NCBI GenBank assembly: GCA_000827265.1
Contig: KN834757.1
Coordinates: 231,310-295,309, forward strand
Length of the DNA stretch: 64,000 nucleotides
Origin: Collybiopsis luxurians FD-317 M1
Lineage: Eukaryota > Basidiomycota > Agaricomycetes > Agaricales > Omphalotaceae
Reading direction: 5' to 3'
Below are positions 21,174-34,412 of the stretch, piece after piece. The stretch's first letter is position 1. Each line of letters begins with the position of its first letter. The translations under genes and the position numbers were made by a program. The notes beneath the pieces were generated by a model that ran no database searches, was not told the DNA's origin, and worked only from the letters and a program-made list of their open reading frames with translations.

Positions 21174-24058
21174 TCACTGACAAACACTCCTCCGACTCGC
21201 ACTCCTCTCCCAAGACGCTCCCAACCCATACGGCGGCGCCCCTACTCCCATCCCGACACCCAATCCAGCATCAGGATACCCGACATACCCACTCGGATAC
21301 CCCGGATACCCATTCGCGTACCCCGCGTACCCCGTCGCATACCCACCAGCAGTCGCAGTCGCAGGGGTCGCAGGAGCCGGAACCCCACTAACCGTCGTCG
21401 TCGTCGCATTCGCAACAGGCACAGACACAGACACAGGCGGGGCAGGCCTCGAAGGCGACGAAGCAACATCCCCATACCCATATCCAAACCCATACCCATA
21501 CCTCCTCAGAGCCGCAGCATTCGCACCTGCCCGCTGCGCATACCCCAAATGACTGGGATGCACAGGCGACCCCCTCTCGGGCGTCGGACAAAACTGGACT
21601 TGGAACCCAGGCGGACCGGCATTGGCAAACGTCGCAGAAGGGATCGGGGGACTGTCGTTGTCGGTGTCGAGGGTACGACGATGACCGACGGCCCTCTCCT
21701 CGTCATCAAACTCGCGGTCATGAGAAGAGACATCAGAAACGGCCTCATCATCATCATCGTCGTCATCGTCATCGTCATCGACTTGAATGTCCTGGTCCCG
21801 GTCTAGCTCATTCTCCGAATCAACAGCACCCACATCCACATCGCCATCGCCATCATACACATACACCCTCGCCCGAGGAACATAAGCCTGATACCTCGGA
21901 GGCTCGGCAGGCGAGTACGACGAGGGCGCAGGAGGAGGCTGAGCATACCTCGACGGCGAGTGCGTCGAAAAAGGAGGAGCAGGAGCAGTCGGGTGCAGCG
22001 GAGGCGGTGCCAACGACGAAGCGTCAGCCCCAGCCCCAACCTCACCATACACACGCCTCTTCCCACCCGTCCAATCCGTCTCGTAAAAATGAGGCAACGT
22101 CGTCGTCGTCGCCAGCGACCTCGAGCTCATCGACCGACCCGCCATCCTAGGAATGGACTCCAATGACGTCGGCGGGGGAGGAACAAGCGAGACGTGATTC
22201 ACAGGACTCGTCGAGGCTGACTGCACGTTCACCGGATACGACCTGTATGCGTAGGTCGGGGGTGGGGGACGAGAAGCGTACTGGTACTCGTACCCGTAAT
22301 ACGGAGCAGCACCGTCATCGGCGGAGGAAGTGGAAGAAGAATAGTAAGAAGAGCTAGGCGGAGGAGGTTGATGATAGCGTAATCGTGCCTTGCGTGAGCG
22401 ATGCTGATGATGTTGATGAGTCTGATTATTATGCGATTCGTTCTCTTCGTCGTCCGTCGGTGAGCATGCGAGGGCGTAAAAGTACAGATTCTAATAAAAA
22501 AAAGAGTTAATGACGACATAAAAAAAAGGTTAACGCCATAAGCTTACCTGAGGCACCGTACTCCTCCTCCTCTCATCCAAAGCATACGCAGTCGAAAGCG
22601 TGACAGGCATGACAGGCTGTTTAACCGAAGACCACGAAGGTGGCGAAGGTGCCGTATTACCACTAATCGTAGTAGCGTTCGTAGCAGGGGTTACAACTTC
22701 TACTGCTGTTGCCGCATGCGACAAGCGTGTCGAAGAATGATGACCATTCGAACGCGAATGCGTATTCGGCGAGTCAATCGACATTTTAGCAAACGACTGT
22801 AAACCTTCCAGAGGCGAGCTAGAGTTGGGTCCGCTGTTGCTGTTGTACGAGCCGGATTCGAGGGGGATCTGTAATGAGATGGAGACAGGACGTTTGGTGG
22901 GGATGTTGGAGAAGGAGGCAGAGGTGGGAGAGAAGGCGGCTTGAGCGGTACGTTTTGCACCTGATCGAAGGTCGGAATGGATCGGAAGGGAAGGTGGTGG
23001 TGGTGGGGGAGGATGGACATAGACCAATGTGCGATGAGAATGTTCTGGCGAAGTCGAACGGGCTCGATGGTAAACCGGCTTTCCCCGACTCGAATACCGA
23101 TGTGGCGTATTGGTCAATAATGAACCAGGGTGTCGTGCAGACCGTGCCGCAGAGCGTGATTTATGGTGGTACTGTCGACTGTCGCGTTCTTTTGCCAGGA
23201 CGAGACCCTTGAGCAAGTTCAACCAGGACTCGTAGGTGGGTTTATCGACGTATAGGTTGCAGTCTACACCCATAAGAAACTCCCTCTCCATCCTATTAAT
23301 TTCCACCAAGTCAATTCCAGAGACCTCTGACCAGGTCTTGTTAGTGTACGTGTTGCTGATGAAAAAGACGCGTTAAAACACGAGAATTAAGTCGTAGAAT
23401 GGAACGTACTCGTCTAGAAACTTGTTGGCCATCATGAGACCGGCGACAGCGATTCGAAACTCGCTGCCCGGTTGAGCAGGTGTGAAGCGATTGCGTTCTT
23501 TGAGACGATAGATGTAATGTAGTGAAAGGACGATAACGGACTGAGATACTTGAGTTGTCTCTAATAGCTTTTGCATGAAAGAAACAAAGGTGGGTGAAGC
23601 GACAAGCTGGAGGGTTGATGCAGAATTTGGACGGGAGAATAATGAATCGTCATTGTCGTCGTTATTATGATGATTTGAAGGGGGAGTAGTGAACCAAAGA
23701 TAACAAATCATTTCGCAAGTCTTTTCAGCAATGAAATGTGCAGAGCGTTTATGTGTAAAGTCGAGCCAATCAACTGCAATGGTTGTATTCGTATCAGTGA
23801 ATAACGTTGCTGGCGGTGGAGGTGGTGAATAATGTGGAGGTGAAATATCTTCTGGTGCTAAAAGCAATTGTTCATTACGAGTACTAAGACCCCTAGAAAG
23901 TAATATAACGCACATTGGTCAGGCAAGTGTCTATCCAGAAACGCTATTGGGGGTAATGTCGTCGTGGTCGTCGTGGTCGTCGTTGCAGCCATCTTGGATA
24001 GCTGTTTTGATGATGGCCATTCGAGTGACCAAGTAGTAACTATTTGAGGGACAGTCAT
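21174..24058 (-). CDS. cyclin-domain protein with long disordered tail (Pho80/PCL or G1-type)
   Basis: Cyclins bind and steer a CDK. Four exons as read: 24058-23943, 23892-23410, 23355-22548, 22490-21174, 907 residues. The cyclin box spans exon 2 and the start of exon 3: Val-Ile-Val-Leu-Ser-Leu-His-Tyr-Ile-Tyr-Arg-Leu, Ala-Gly-Leu-Met-Met-Ala-Asn-Lys-Phe-Leu-Asp, Asn-Thr-Tyr-Thr-Asn-Lys-Thr-Trp, then Ile-Asn-Arg-Met-Glu-Arg-Glu-Phe-Leu, the pattern of PF08613/cyclin_N in fungal PCL and Pas1-like cyclins. The remaining 600 residues are Ser/Pro-rich and disordered, with an 11-Asp run near 21770, then Gly-Tyr-rich repeats (Gly-Tyr-Ala-Gly-Tyr, Gly-Tyr-Pro-Gly-Tyr) near 21290-21340. A start at 24136 is also in frame; the one at 24058 is chosen because it removes a non-conserved-looking lead. 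Which CDK it serves cannot be told. Confidence 0.85.
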
Positions 24059-27000
24059 GATGGAGGGTGTCCGTACAAGGGACGGATGAGGAGTATTAAA
24101 ACAAAGTCCATTACCATCTATACTGCGATGGCTCACTCCCCTGTTTTTTTTTTTTTTCTTTTCATTTCATTTTCTTTATTTTTCCTTGTTGTCTCCGTCA
24201 CGCAAAACACTCAGATCTTTCCGATTCTGGCCATATCCAAATCGAGACATTATTATTTTATTATTTTTTAATTCTTCCCTTTCCACGCTCCTTTTCAAGC
24301 CATTTTAAATTATTTTCCTTTTCAAGCTTCGTTGCCAAGGTCAATTAATTGGTCTTGTTTGTTCCATCAAAAAATCCTACCGCTCTTTTTTGCATCTTAG
24401 GTAAACGCTTCTACTCTTCCTTTGCGCGCGCGAATGACTGCCCATCCATCGCCATTCCAAAATAGTTTTTCATCGGCCTCCGTCCTTCCACTTCTCCTGA
24501 CTCATTCCGCACAAGGGGGGAGAGAGAGCGTACCTATGCACACCTGCCAGTCACAATGAGTCAGGGTTGTAATTCGCAACATGCTTTTACGCCGCCGAAT
24601 GACCAACGATACATCTCTACCGTAGAGTAACATACCTGTACAACAACAAAAAAGAAACCTTCTTTACCCTATGTACTAACCAAAAAACCTACGATCATTC
24701 ATTCATTCATTTCATTATACGAATTTCGCTTCAGCCCCTTCCTTTCGTATTCGTATTCAGGTTCGGTATAGCCCATACCGATACCCCGATACCAAATACC
24801 AATTACCTATCTATACCAATTAGCAACAACATCATCCATCCATCGCATCATCTCTTCCCTTCCCTGGCTATACCCATAGCATTCTCTGTCTGTCCAATCC
24901 ATGCTCCAAACCCAACTTACTTTACTCGTCTCGCATCCACATGCATCATCCACATGCAACACAACACCCCTTCAAATAATTCCATCTGCCGCAATCACCG
25001 CCCAAGCGCCCACTGAGCTAAAACTACGCTACGCTACAGTTACATGTTCCGTTTCCGTCACTCTGTTACTGTCCACGAAAGATACAACCATCCCATCCGT
25101 TCGTCGAACCCTGATTCATCCAAGTATTGAGTATGAACCATACGTCCGTGCAACCCTTGATGGAGATGGGCCATGGCTCATCCAGTCCATACCATACTAT
25201 ACATACCATACCATACAAAACTCCAGTGGCAACGTCCATCCGTCCATCCATCCATCCATCCATCCAATCCAATCCTTTGTACTTTATTGTATGTATGTAC
25301 GCACGTACCTACTTTTCGGAAATTCCATGATTTCATCCGTAACCCATCCATTCCATCCGGGGAACAACATCTCGCCCAACATATTGTAATCAAATCACTG
25401 TACACCTAATATCAGTTCATCAATCACTATATCACCACTTGCCGTTTTCTCCTGTGTTTCGTTTTCAGTTTTCGGGTTCGGACTCGGACTCGGATTCGGT
25501 CGGCGCCCATCCCCGTTCGAACTCTATGCACACATAGAGTCTATGTATAACCACAGCCTTTACATGACCTTACCGTACGGTGCATAAAAATCCCAAGCAC
25601 TAGGTACTTACTTATCCTTGTCTACAGTTCCAAGTTCCATGATTCGCGTTCCGAATCCAATCACTTCACTGCCCGAACTGAAGCCTGATACATCTCAGCC
25701 CCCCCAAACTACATCGCTAAGTATACTACTTAATAGTCTTGATATATGTATTCGTAGAATCGCAGTCTTCTGCATCTCCATGGACCTGGAAAGTCGCGGC
25801 GGGTGAGGGGGATGGAGGGGCCCTCAGGTCTTAGGCTTTCAGCTAACCGCTACCCGTATGATACGATATATTTATGAACGTGAAAAATTCATCCTCTACA
25901 TACGGTCCATACATACATACATCCATACGGTAACACTCTACAATAGCACTCACTTGAATAGTTGGCATGATTTACGTGTGTGCCACCGTTTAGTCCAAAC
26001 CCGCCGTGGACCGTGGACTCTGGACTGTCATTGTCAACGGTCCGAAAATCCCTTTGACAAATTCAAAATCTTCAGACTTGGACTTGGACTCGAGATGGCT
26101 TGGCTTGGCTTTGACCTTCACTTCAATACATAGGTTCCATGGTTCTACTGTATGGTTCGGATGGTTCGATGGATCATGGTGATGGTAATGCACGGCTATG
26201 GCTTTGGCTATGGCTATGGTTATGGCCGCGGACATACCAACTTCCATATTCCAAATCCCCCCCTTCCTTCCCTCGCACCAACCAACCAACCAACCAACAA
26301 TCAACAGTCATGAAAACGGAAATGGAATTCCTCATGCATAACGCTCAGGCTACATACAACGGTAATGGACTGCACTAATACACCCGGTAAGTACTTACAT
26401 ACTGTAGCACCAATGCATATGTATAAGCATGTGTAAAAGACATGACGCACGTTCACCATCCATGACGGACGCCCCCCCTATGTATGAGTGTGAGTACGTA
26501 GCTCGGAACTGCATGTATGCATCATGCGTATGTAGCTCGGAACTCCAGGCCTGGATATGTATACACATCCACCGCTCATCTCAGCTACATAAGTCGTAGA
26601 ACATGAGATGAGATGAGATATACTCTATGACGAGTACCTACGTAGTTAGTGCCTGGCAGATAAGTACAAGTACCAACTTGAACCACCCTAACCTAACTAA
26701 TTTACAAACACTCCGCCCCGTCCGTCACGGTCCGCGCCCTTCAACAGTCAACCAAAACACCCAAAACAAAACGCCTACTGATACAGATACTATAGACTCT
26801 ATACATACCACTAAGTACACCCCAAAAACATCAGAATCAAATCAAGCCACTCGAAACCCAACCCATTGAACCCGCTCCGTCCAGGTCCCTAGGTCCCTAG
26901 GTACAATGCACCGCGGCCTATCTATCTAAGTATCTATATGCATGTATCGTGTATAGAGTAGGTACTTAGCTCGCCCTGTTTTGTCCCGTCCCGTCTGAAT

Positions 27001-28870
27001 CCCGTCCCGTCCTGTCCTGCCTACCGCCCCTCCGCCTACCGCTTACCGGAGGTAGTAGGACATAAAGGTGCCACTCCCCCACAACGTCCTTTACCCTTTT
27101 CTTGTCAGTGAAACTCCAACTCAAAAAAGAGCGTAAAGTAAAACCAAAATACAGGTAATGATAACGCCTAAGTATTGTAATTGTACCCCCTATAGAGCAA
27201 CCCCCCTACGGAGTAAGTACGCTCAACTTCTACCGAATACAAGGCACAAACCTGAGGCCTGAGGCTTGCAAAGACGAGGTCTCACCTCGCTTGATCGCTA
27301 CCGCTCACCGCTCACAACTCTCACCGGCACCACCCACCCCTTGCCGCTCGCTGTTCACTAGTTGCACCGCGAGACGTGAATCAGTACGAATAAATCGGTG
27401 AAAGGGACGAACGAATGATGCGATGAGAGTGTACAAGTCCATATACATCTCACTCTCACTCGGAACTCCGGTGTCTCAATTTTCAATGCTGCACGTCCCA
27501 CATGTATAACTTAAGCCTACGTTGCCCTAAAAAAAGAAAGAAAAGAAAAAAAAAACGGACAGCCAGACAAACAAACAAACTCGAGCTAAGCCAACTTCAA
27601 CTTTCTACATATGTATCATGTACTCGTATAATTATAATTATCATTATCATTATTGATAAAGAGCCCTGAACGTGGACCCCCGAAAAATGAAAACCCGACC
27701 TTCCGAACCTCCGACCCTACATATGTGTCGGGGAATGGCATCGATTGATTGTAGTGGGGACGGAGAGGGACGGAATCACATATCTTTATAACGCCATACA
27801 GACAGACAGCCCATGCGGGTGGACCGAAATATATGCATACATACATAACATACATAACAACACTTTTCATCTACACAGACGTATCATAGACGTAGTGCAT
27901 ACATGGCTGATGAGGGTTGATGAGTATGGACTAGTGAGCGCCCGTCAAAAGTTTTTCAACATCAACTGCAAGTGGGACGGAGCGGACCCGATGAACGTCA
28001 CCATTACTTGTTATTTCAGAGTATCTATGTACGACTTGGAGTACGTATATAGAGTCAGATACGAATTCAACTCGGACCTTGAAACCTCATATACGTGTAT
28101 ATAGTTTTGGCTTGACTTGCGGTATGGAGGGATGGAAGGATGGAAGGATGTAGATGCGAGGATACAAGGACGTACGTCATAGCAACTAGTAGTTGAAATG
28201 GCTAGTCAATGAACCAACCCACCCCACCTCCATACCTTAACGGGTATTCAGTCGATACACGCATCTCAGGGATTAACGAATAGCGAAGCCGATCCAAGTG
28301 GAGCAGAAGACGCAGAGGACGCAGAGGACGGAGGAGGATTCACAATCGCCCGACAAGCCCCGACGCTAGCACTTGCCAAAATAAATTGAAAAACGATCAT
28401 CCTACGTGGATAGATTCCAACTCGGAATATGCACGGCACCGCAATGAAAGGGTGGCACTTACCTATCTACCACTATCCGAATTAGAACTCGGGTTCTGAA
28501 TCTGATGCACATACCCATACCCGTCAATGGAGGAGCCGTCAAAATAGGCGTCTGTCTGCGTGCAGTGCGTCGGCGGGTATACAGTGACGATGACACTACA
28601 TGCATACGTAGTTCTGAGAAGGTGTGCAGTTGCTGTTGGATCACGATTCATGTGTGGCTGAGGGATCGTAGGATCGTGGATACCAAGATACAATGACCGC
28701 AGTCGCGGAATGCAAACCATTGAAGCATTGTTGCTGTACTCTACAAACTTCCAATGCAAGAAGCCATTGCAACGCTGGCTGATCTGAACAAGATGGGATA
28801 CGTGCAAGCATTCGGTGGAGTGACACAAAGTGTGATTTAGCAGCAACAGAGAACCTAGCGCAAGATGGTA
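24059..28870. other. long gene-free region upstream of the cyclin gene
   Basis: No frame with recognisable protein. Sequence is rich in short low-complexity tracts: (catc)n at 25230-25265, accaacc repeats at 26278-26300, ggctatgg repeats at 26195-26225, gatggaag repeats near 28125-28150, and many tacgta / gtacgtac / atgcat palindromes. CT-rich tracts at 24140-24180 are likely cyclin promoter or leader. Could be an extended regulatory region or host non-coding transcripts. Confidence 0.5.
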
Positions 28871-31800
28871 CTAGTGAAGAGTTGCACGATATGAACCAGT
28901 CGGCCGAGGGAGAAAAGCGGGGACTGGGATGGTATTTCGAATCAGAAAGACCCCCACCTCACTCACCAGCCACTCGACATCATGATCAAGTTCGTCCCTG
29001 TTCACCCCAAGATGCCTCCAAAACAAAAATCCCGGAACGCCGATATACCTGATTGATGAAGGAAGGCTGGGCCTGTACAGTTTACATGCGTTACGCAAAG
29101 AATCGCTCGCTTCTTAGCATCCGCGTCTTCCCTTCTGCTCGTTCTTGAAAGTGAATTTGTAAGCAACCCGATACCGCACTTCCCTGCAAAAAATACTAGA
29201 ATTAGCGGCAAAAGACGCTATCGCTATCGAGGATAATCGGAGTCGAAAATGATGAAGCTGAGAAGGAGAATCAAGGGGAAAGGAGATCACGTGTGGGTCA
29301 TTCTCAAAATGGAGCTTGAACTTCCTTTTTGAGGTTCCTCGGTTCCATCGATCAGCCATCGCTTCAACGCTGCTTTACAGCCTTTTCCGCTCCGCTCCGC
29401 CAGGCAATTGTTTTCTGCCTGAGTTGCCATCGATTAATTGCGATCTCTGAGCGCATGTCTCATCTTTGTTCCCCTTTGTTTTCCCTACTCGAACGAGTTC
29501 GCCAATCTGCCTCCCGGGACTTACGCAGAGTGTTCAGTTTACAATAGATACAATACAAAGTTTCCACTCTCGGTTCTAATACAAGTCCTTTCAAGGGCAA
29601 CTGAGGCAACTTTACTGAGGCAAAACTCGGCAGCGCGCCCCGGTACCGGGCAAAAATTCCCTCGGAGCCAGCTGGCTACTCATTCCGTCAAGAAAGGCAT
29701 CTCCGCTCGGACTCTATCGGCCTTACCGCGCAGGGTGAAAGGTGGGAGGATGCCAGGATGGCTAAGGGGGATAACTCGGATAAGTCCATAAGCACAGGGA
29801 TACTTATCCATTCCTTTTTGAACCATTTTTAAATATTTTTTCTGCTTTCCCCTTTCTGGCTTTTTGTCACTCTGTCACAGTCAGGTCCCTCGAGGCTCGC
29901 CACCCCCTCTCTGTTCCGCTGCACATACCTTTTTTATACCTTCTTTTTCCGTCAAGCGACACAAGAATAGACCGGGTCACCGAACGACCCGTTTTGTTGC
30001 AGATTATTTATTCCTGGCTCATAAGTGTAACATGCTAACCGCGAACACTATTGTACGCGCTGTACATATGTACGATCAAGGGCTGCTGCCTTTTTGCAAG
30101 TTAGAACTCTGCGTACAATCTATCTATCTATCATTTTCTCTTCTTGCACTTGTTCGAACGATTTTCTCGCACTGCGCTGCGCCATTAGGCAATGCTTCCC
30201 CTCAGCTCACTCAATACTACACATACCTACTTCCTTTTTTTGTTTCCTCTCCCTTTTGATATTTTCCTTCTTCGGGTTAAGGCAAAAATGACAAGGAGAC
30301 CAGTTTAGAGAGCAACTCGGATATCACGGACTTTAACCTATCCAAGGGGAGACCCAGATCTTGAACGTTGATTCATGCAATCTTGGAATTTTTATTCTGT
30401 CAACGGTCCGAAATCATATTGCTGTTCTCGTTTCTCCCACTTTCACCTGAACCACCACCACTAATACTACTACCCACTACAACTGTTCGTATCCGCGTTG
30501 TAATGAATGTCGGGGCGTAAAACGAAAAAATGATGCATAGATGGGTATGAATGTGAGTAGATTCCGCTCCGTCAAATCCATGAGCCCGATCCCCATTAAT
30601 CTAATCCTCTTTTCTCTAACGGCTCTGACGGTTATATACAGCCTTTTGGTTGATGGTTTCTCGTTTTCTATTTTCCCGAATGTTCTGTGCCACCGAAAAA
30701 AAAAAAAAAGCAAAAACTCTTTAACCTGATCCGGTAATCCACATGCCTGTCAACCTTCCCCCGTAATACATACCATACAGTCTGTAACACGCGTACGTAC
30801 AGGCTAAGAAAATTGGTGGTTGTCATGATCCTCTCGTACTCTGCGCGGTCTACAAATCAGAAAGGGTCCTTATATCACAATGGAACAAATGAAAATGAAA
30901 AAGATCAACCTTGTTCCTTCGCGGTAGATCTTTTGAATCAATTTTCCTTTTTGTCATGTCCTTTACATACACCTCCAAACGGCGCGGCGCCCGGGGAGAT
31001 ACACCGAGGACGAGTGCTATTAGTGCAATAGTTTATCAATTCCAGCAATTCAATAGGAGAGCTGCGGGTGATCGTCAGTTCCGCAGATGCTATCACTTTC
31101 CGTTGAGATGGGGAAAAGGCCGGGGAGGGGTGGGGAGGCATTGGGCGAAAATAGAAGGTCGGAGAAAACAGATCTTCGGACAGTTTATTGTGCCCGCAGT
31201 GGAACCGGTTCATGAATTATCGCCCTGGAATGTTGTATATTTATATAACTTCCTAATCTACGGAATGTATTCCATTTAAAGGCTTTTTAGCCTGAGATCC
31301 CATTCAGGCTGTTCTACAAAGAACAGAACAATTGATAATCTTGAACGTTACGCTGTTCAGCTTTGTTCAGTGCATTCAAAAGGTCAATGGAAGGAAAGTG
31401 CCTCGCTGCTTCTGTAGGTCCTCTTGACATAAGGCCTGTACCCGTAGCAGGTTCACGGAATAAGCATGTAATGTATATACTCTAAAGCTGTCGTGCGAAA
31501 CGTCCATTTAGAAGAACAATCGTATGAAGCTCAAGGGTACCAAAAATGAGGGTGGCAGGGCCCAAAGAGAAAAGAATACAAGAAAATAACATGGTTTTGT
31601 CGTAATATAGAATTAAATTACTAGGCTGGAAGCGAATGCGCCCATACAGAAATATGTGCTCTAAAGAAAAACACTTGAAATGATCCATCTTGCGAATGCA
31701 GGCTCGAAAATAAAGCGCTTACCTTCAATAGCGGCACATGCGAAAAAACCAGAGAGCAAACTCTTGGAGGGGTATGTACGGAAACAAGCTAGGCCGTGTC

Positions 31801-33992
31801 GGAGTTTGTACCCCAAAATTACGATGTCGAATTTACTATGATGGTTTCGTCCGCTGGCGTCCTGCACTGCTATCAAAAGAAAAAAGTCTCAAGACGATCC
31901 AAGAGGGAAAGGAAGTCCCGCCGCTATGCAGAGACGGAACTATCTATCAAGTTGGGCCTGGTTGGGGTGTTCGGCGGAGTAAACGAGTTTTCCAATCAAC
32001 GAGCAGTACAAGGTGTACAACTTAATACCTTCTTTGTACGGACAGGTCTATGTATATTAAAGACTTACATATCTAGCGACCTGTACGGTTCAGGCATCGA
32101 ATCATCCTGATGAAAGCAAGATGAAAGAAAGGCCCGACTGTCAGTTTGGTGGCGCAGTTATACATGTACAGTCCGAATCGTACGAGGAATCATTTTAGGA
32201 TGGCTATGGGTAAGTATGTAAATAGCATAGGGTCATCCATCGAGAAGGGAGGAGTCGCACTAACTAATTAGAAGTCGCGTAACATGGTAAATGTCGACTA
32301 CAGCCCGAACCAATCGTTTTCGCCTCGCCACCATCTGCTTACCTGAAAGAATGGGCACGAGAACACGGTTGTCAAAGGAACGACCACTCCGGAAGCAAGG
32401 TGAAGATTGAGCAGGTAATGAAGTTATCAAATGAGATAGAAGCTAGCTTGTCAAGAGCCTGTCCGAGTCTGTGCCTTTTTGGGCTACCCTTTCTTCTTGT
32501 TCTGCTCCGTTCCATAATATGAACCCTAGAGTGTCCTTGACGGGAAGTAAGACGGCTTTTATTTTCGCCTTGAATCTCGCTGGAAGCGTAAGGGCTTTGA
32601 GCGAACCCAAACGAACTCAAAGTGATTGCCTCAAAGCCGCCGACCTTCTTAGGGTGCTCGGCGCTATCCGTGTATTCCACCACGAGGCTCACCGTCAACG
32701 CAAGTGGCGTCGGCGTACTGAACCAAAGCAGAAGGCAGAGAAACAAGGCTCATGCTCCAAGGATGCAATCTCCTCCGAACGACGCTAAGCCTCCCGGACC
32801 ATAGGTCAAGAAATAGAGTACCAGTGCAAGGTTATTCTCATGCTGCCAGTCAACCCCACGGAAAGAGGGATCAAAAATCAAACTAAGATGAGATGGACCG
32901 TGACCGCAGAGCATCATCGCAAATGCATACATTCATAGACAGAATCATGCGTGTAACTGGTGATGTAAGTTTCTACAATGTCCCTCTTCGCAGCAAGCCC
33001 AAGTAAGGTAGGTACCATTATAACTCCATTATAGAGAGGCTATTGATCTCCATTGACGGAGAAACCTTGAAATTTTTCGATTTTCATATAGCAGCCGACG
33101 GTTTGGCTATACGATCTTCAGGTGTGGCTGCAAAGCCTTCCGAAGCTCCCATACATACTAGGAAGTCGCCCGTAAGAATATACCGGCCTCGGACAAAGTG
33201 CAATAATACAATCAACGCCGCGGGTTCCCATCTTTTTTTTGTTCAACTTTGGGGCAAAACTTTTGCTAATCCGAATAAGGCTTTACCTCTGACGCTTGGT
33301 CCTTCCCTGCTAACTCCTGCTAACCCCAGACTTAGCTCCTACCATATGAAGCCGGGGAGGTACCACAGCAGTCCTACGCGTGGATAATACGCGGTCACGG
33401 TAAGATCTGCATTCCATAAGAGGATGCAATGGCTCACCAACAGCGATATCAGTTATATATAAGCGACCAGTCACCACTGCCTACTTCTGGTCGCTCTCAA
33501 TCAAAGTATATCACTTACTATGTATACTTGGGAAAACTCTTGCTGTCTCCGCTTCCGCTCAGATGTATGAACCACCCCAATTCTTGGTCGCGCTTATCCC
33601 CCAGAGGCTGGTAAGAACGGAAATGACCGCTGGACCTGGCCACGTAGGCTCTGCGGCTTCAATGAAGCTCAACAACACCTATTCGTACAGCTTTTAGTAT
33701 CATGTAGTACGTAATTGTATAGGGTCAGCAAAATTTGCGAAGCAATTCAATCAATTCACTATCGTTGTACAGAGCATTCTTTGACCGACCCTTGATAAAT
33801 TAGGATGGATGATGATTATATATGCATCGCCTGAGGGCGGTGTACTTACATCCAGCCTTCTCGAAGGCTAGAGTATATGTCTGTAGATAACTATCAAAGG
33901 GTTAAGAGAATTATTTTTTTGGCCGAGAGTTCCATGTCAAGATTGTAGGTCTAGATCTGCCATGACCTGGATGTAGTACTCCGAAACGCAAC
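28871..33992. other. gene-poor region, only unassignable frames
   Basis: A minus-strand frame at 29114-29359 starts plausibly (Met-Ala-Asp-Arg-Trp-Asn-Arg) and has splice-like signals (ttttttgcag near 29183), so it may be the start of a small spliced gene, but I could not join exons in frame with confidence. Pyrimidine-rich promoter-like sequence lies at 29340-30290. Minus-strand frames at 32372-32746 (hydrophobic start) and 32750-32932 are not recognised. Otherwise nothing supported. Confidence 0.4.
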
Positions 33993-34412
33993 TTAACATT
34001 GACAAGAAAATTCGGAGGGCAGTTTCAACATGATTGACCGCGGGTTGAGTGCATATATACAATGCATCACGATCCGGCTACTCCGCTTGCATAGAATGTA
34101 GTGATGAAACTGAACCTGCTTCGTAACCTCACCCTTCGTTACGTGGTTATTAATGAGCGCTCTCGCCAAGCTGTCGTGACAATCGGTCACACCTTTCCGC
34201 CATTGGCTTTCACATGCAGAGTTGACAGATAAGTTGTAGACACCGGCGGAAAGATCAGTCGCCCACCTTGCCCAAGAACTGCGAGACCAGCGCACATTGT
34301 CGATGAATAACCTGTCTACATAGTGGCCAACCGCAGCGATGTCGATACAATTCATACAGGAAGCTCTTCTTTTGAATAGTCGTGTTGGTACCCACCCGAT
34401 ACCGAATAACAT
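33993..34412 (-). CDS. hypothetical 139-residue frame
   Basis: Longest uninterrupted frame in the surrounding 10 kb. Composition is balanced rather than low-complexity (several Trp, Cys and His), but no family, signal peptide or membrane segment is visible and there is no paralogue in the window. It could be an exon of a decayed gene or chance. Listed only because it stands out in length here. Confidence 0.15.
   Translation of the reverse strand: MLFGIGWVPTRLFKRRASCMNCIDIAAVGHYVDRLFIDNVRWSRSSWARWATDLSAGVYNLSVNSACESQWRKGVTDCHDSLARALINNHVTKGEVTKQVQFHHYILCKRSSRIVMHCIYALNPRSIMLKLPSEFSCQC

Noticed and set aside
20985..21806. 273-codon plus-strand Arg/Pro-rich frame
   Set aside because: Antisense shadow of the cyclin tail; the composition follows from the repetitive Gly-Tyr and Asp codons on the other strand.
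25066..25405. Overlapping frames on both strands with Met-Asp-Gly-Trp repeats
   Set aside because: Translation of a (catc)n simple repeat.
32750..32932. Minus-strand peptide with Gly-Gly-Leu-Ala-Ser-Phe-Gly-Gly-Asp, reminiscent of GMC oxidoreductases
   Set aside because: Single short string, no FAD-binding motif or other GMC signature nearby.
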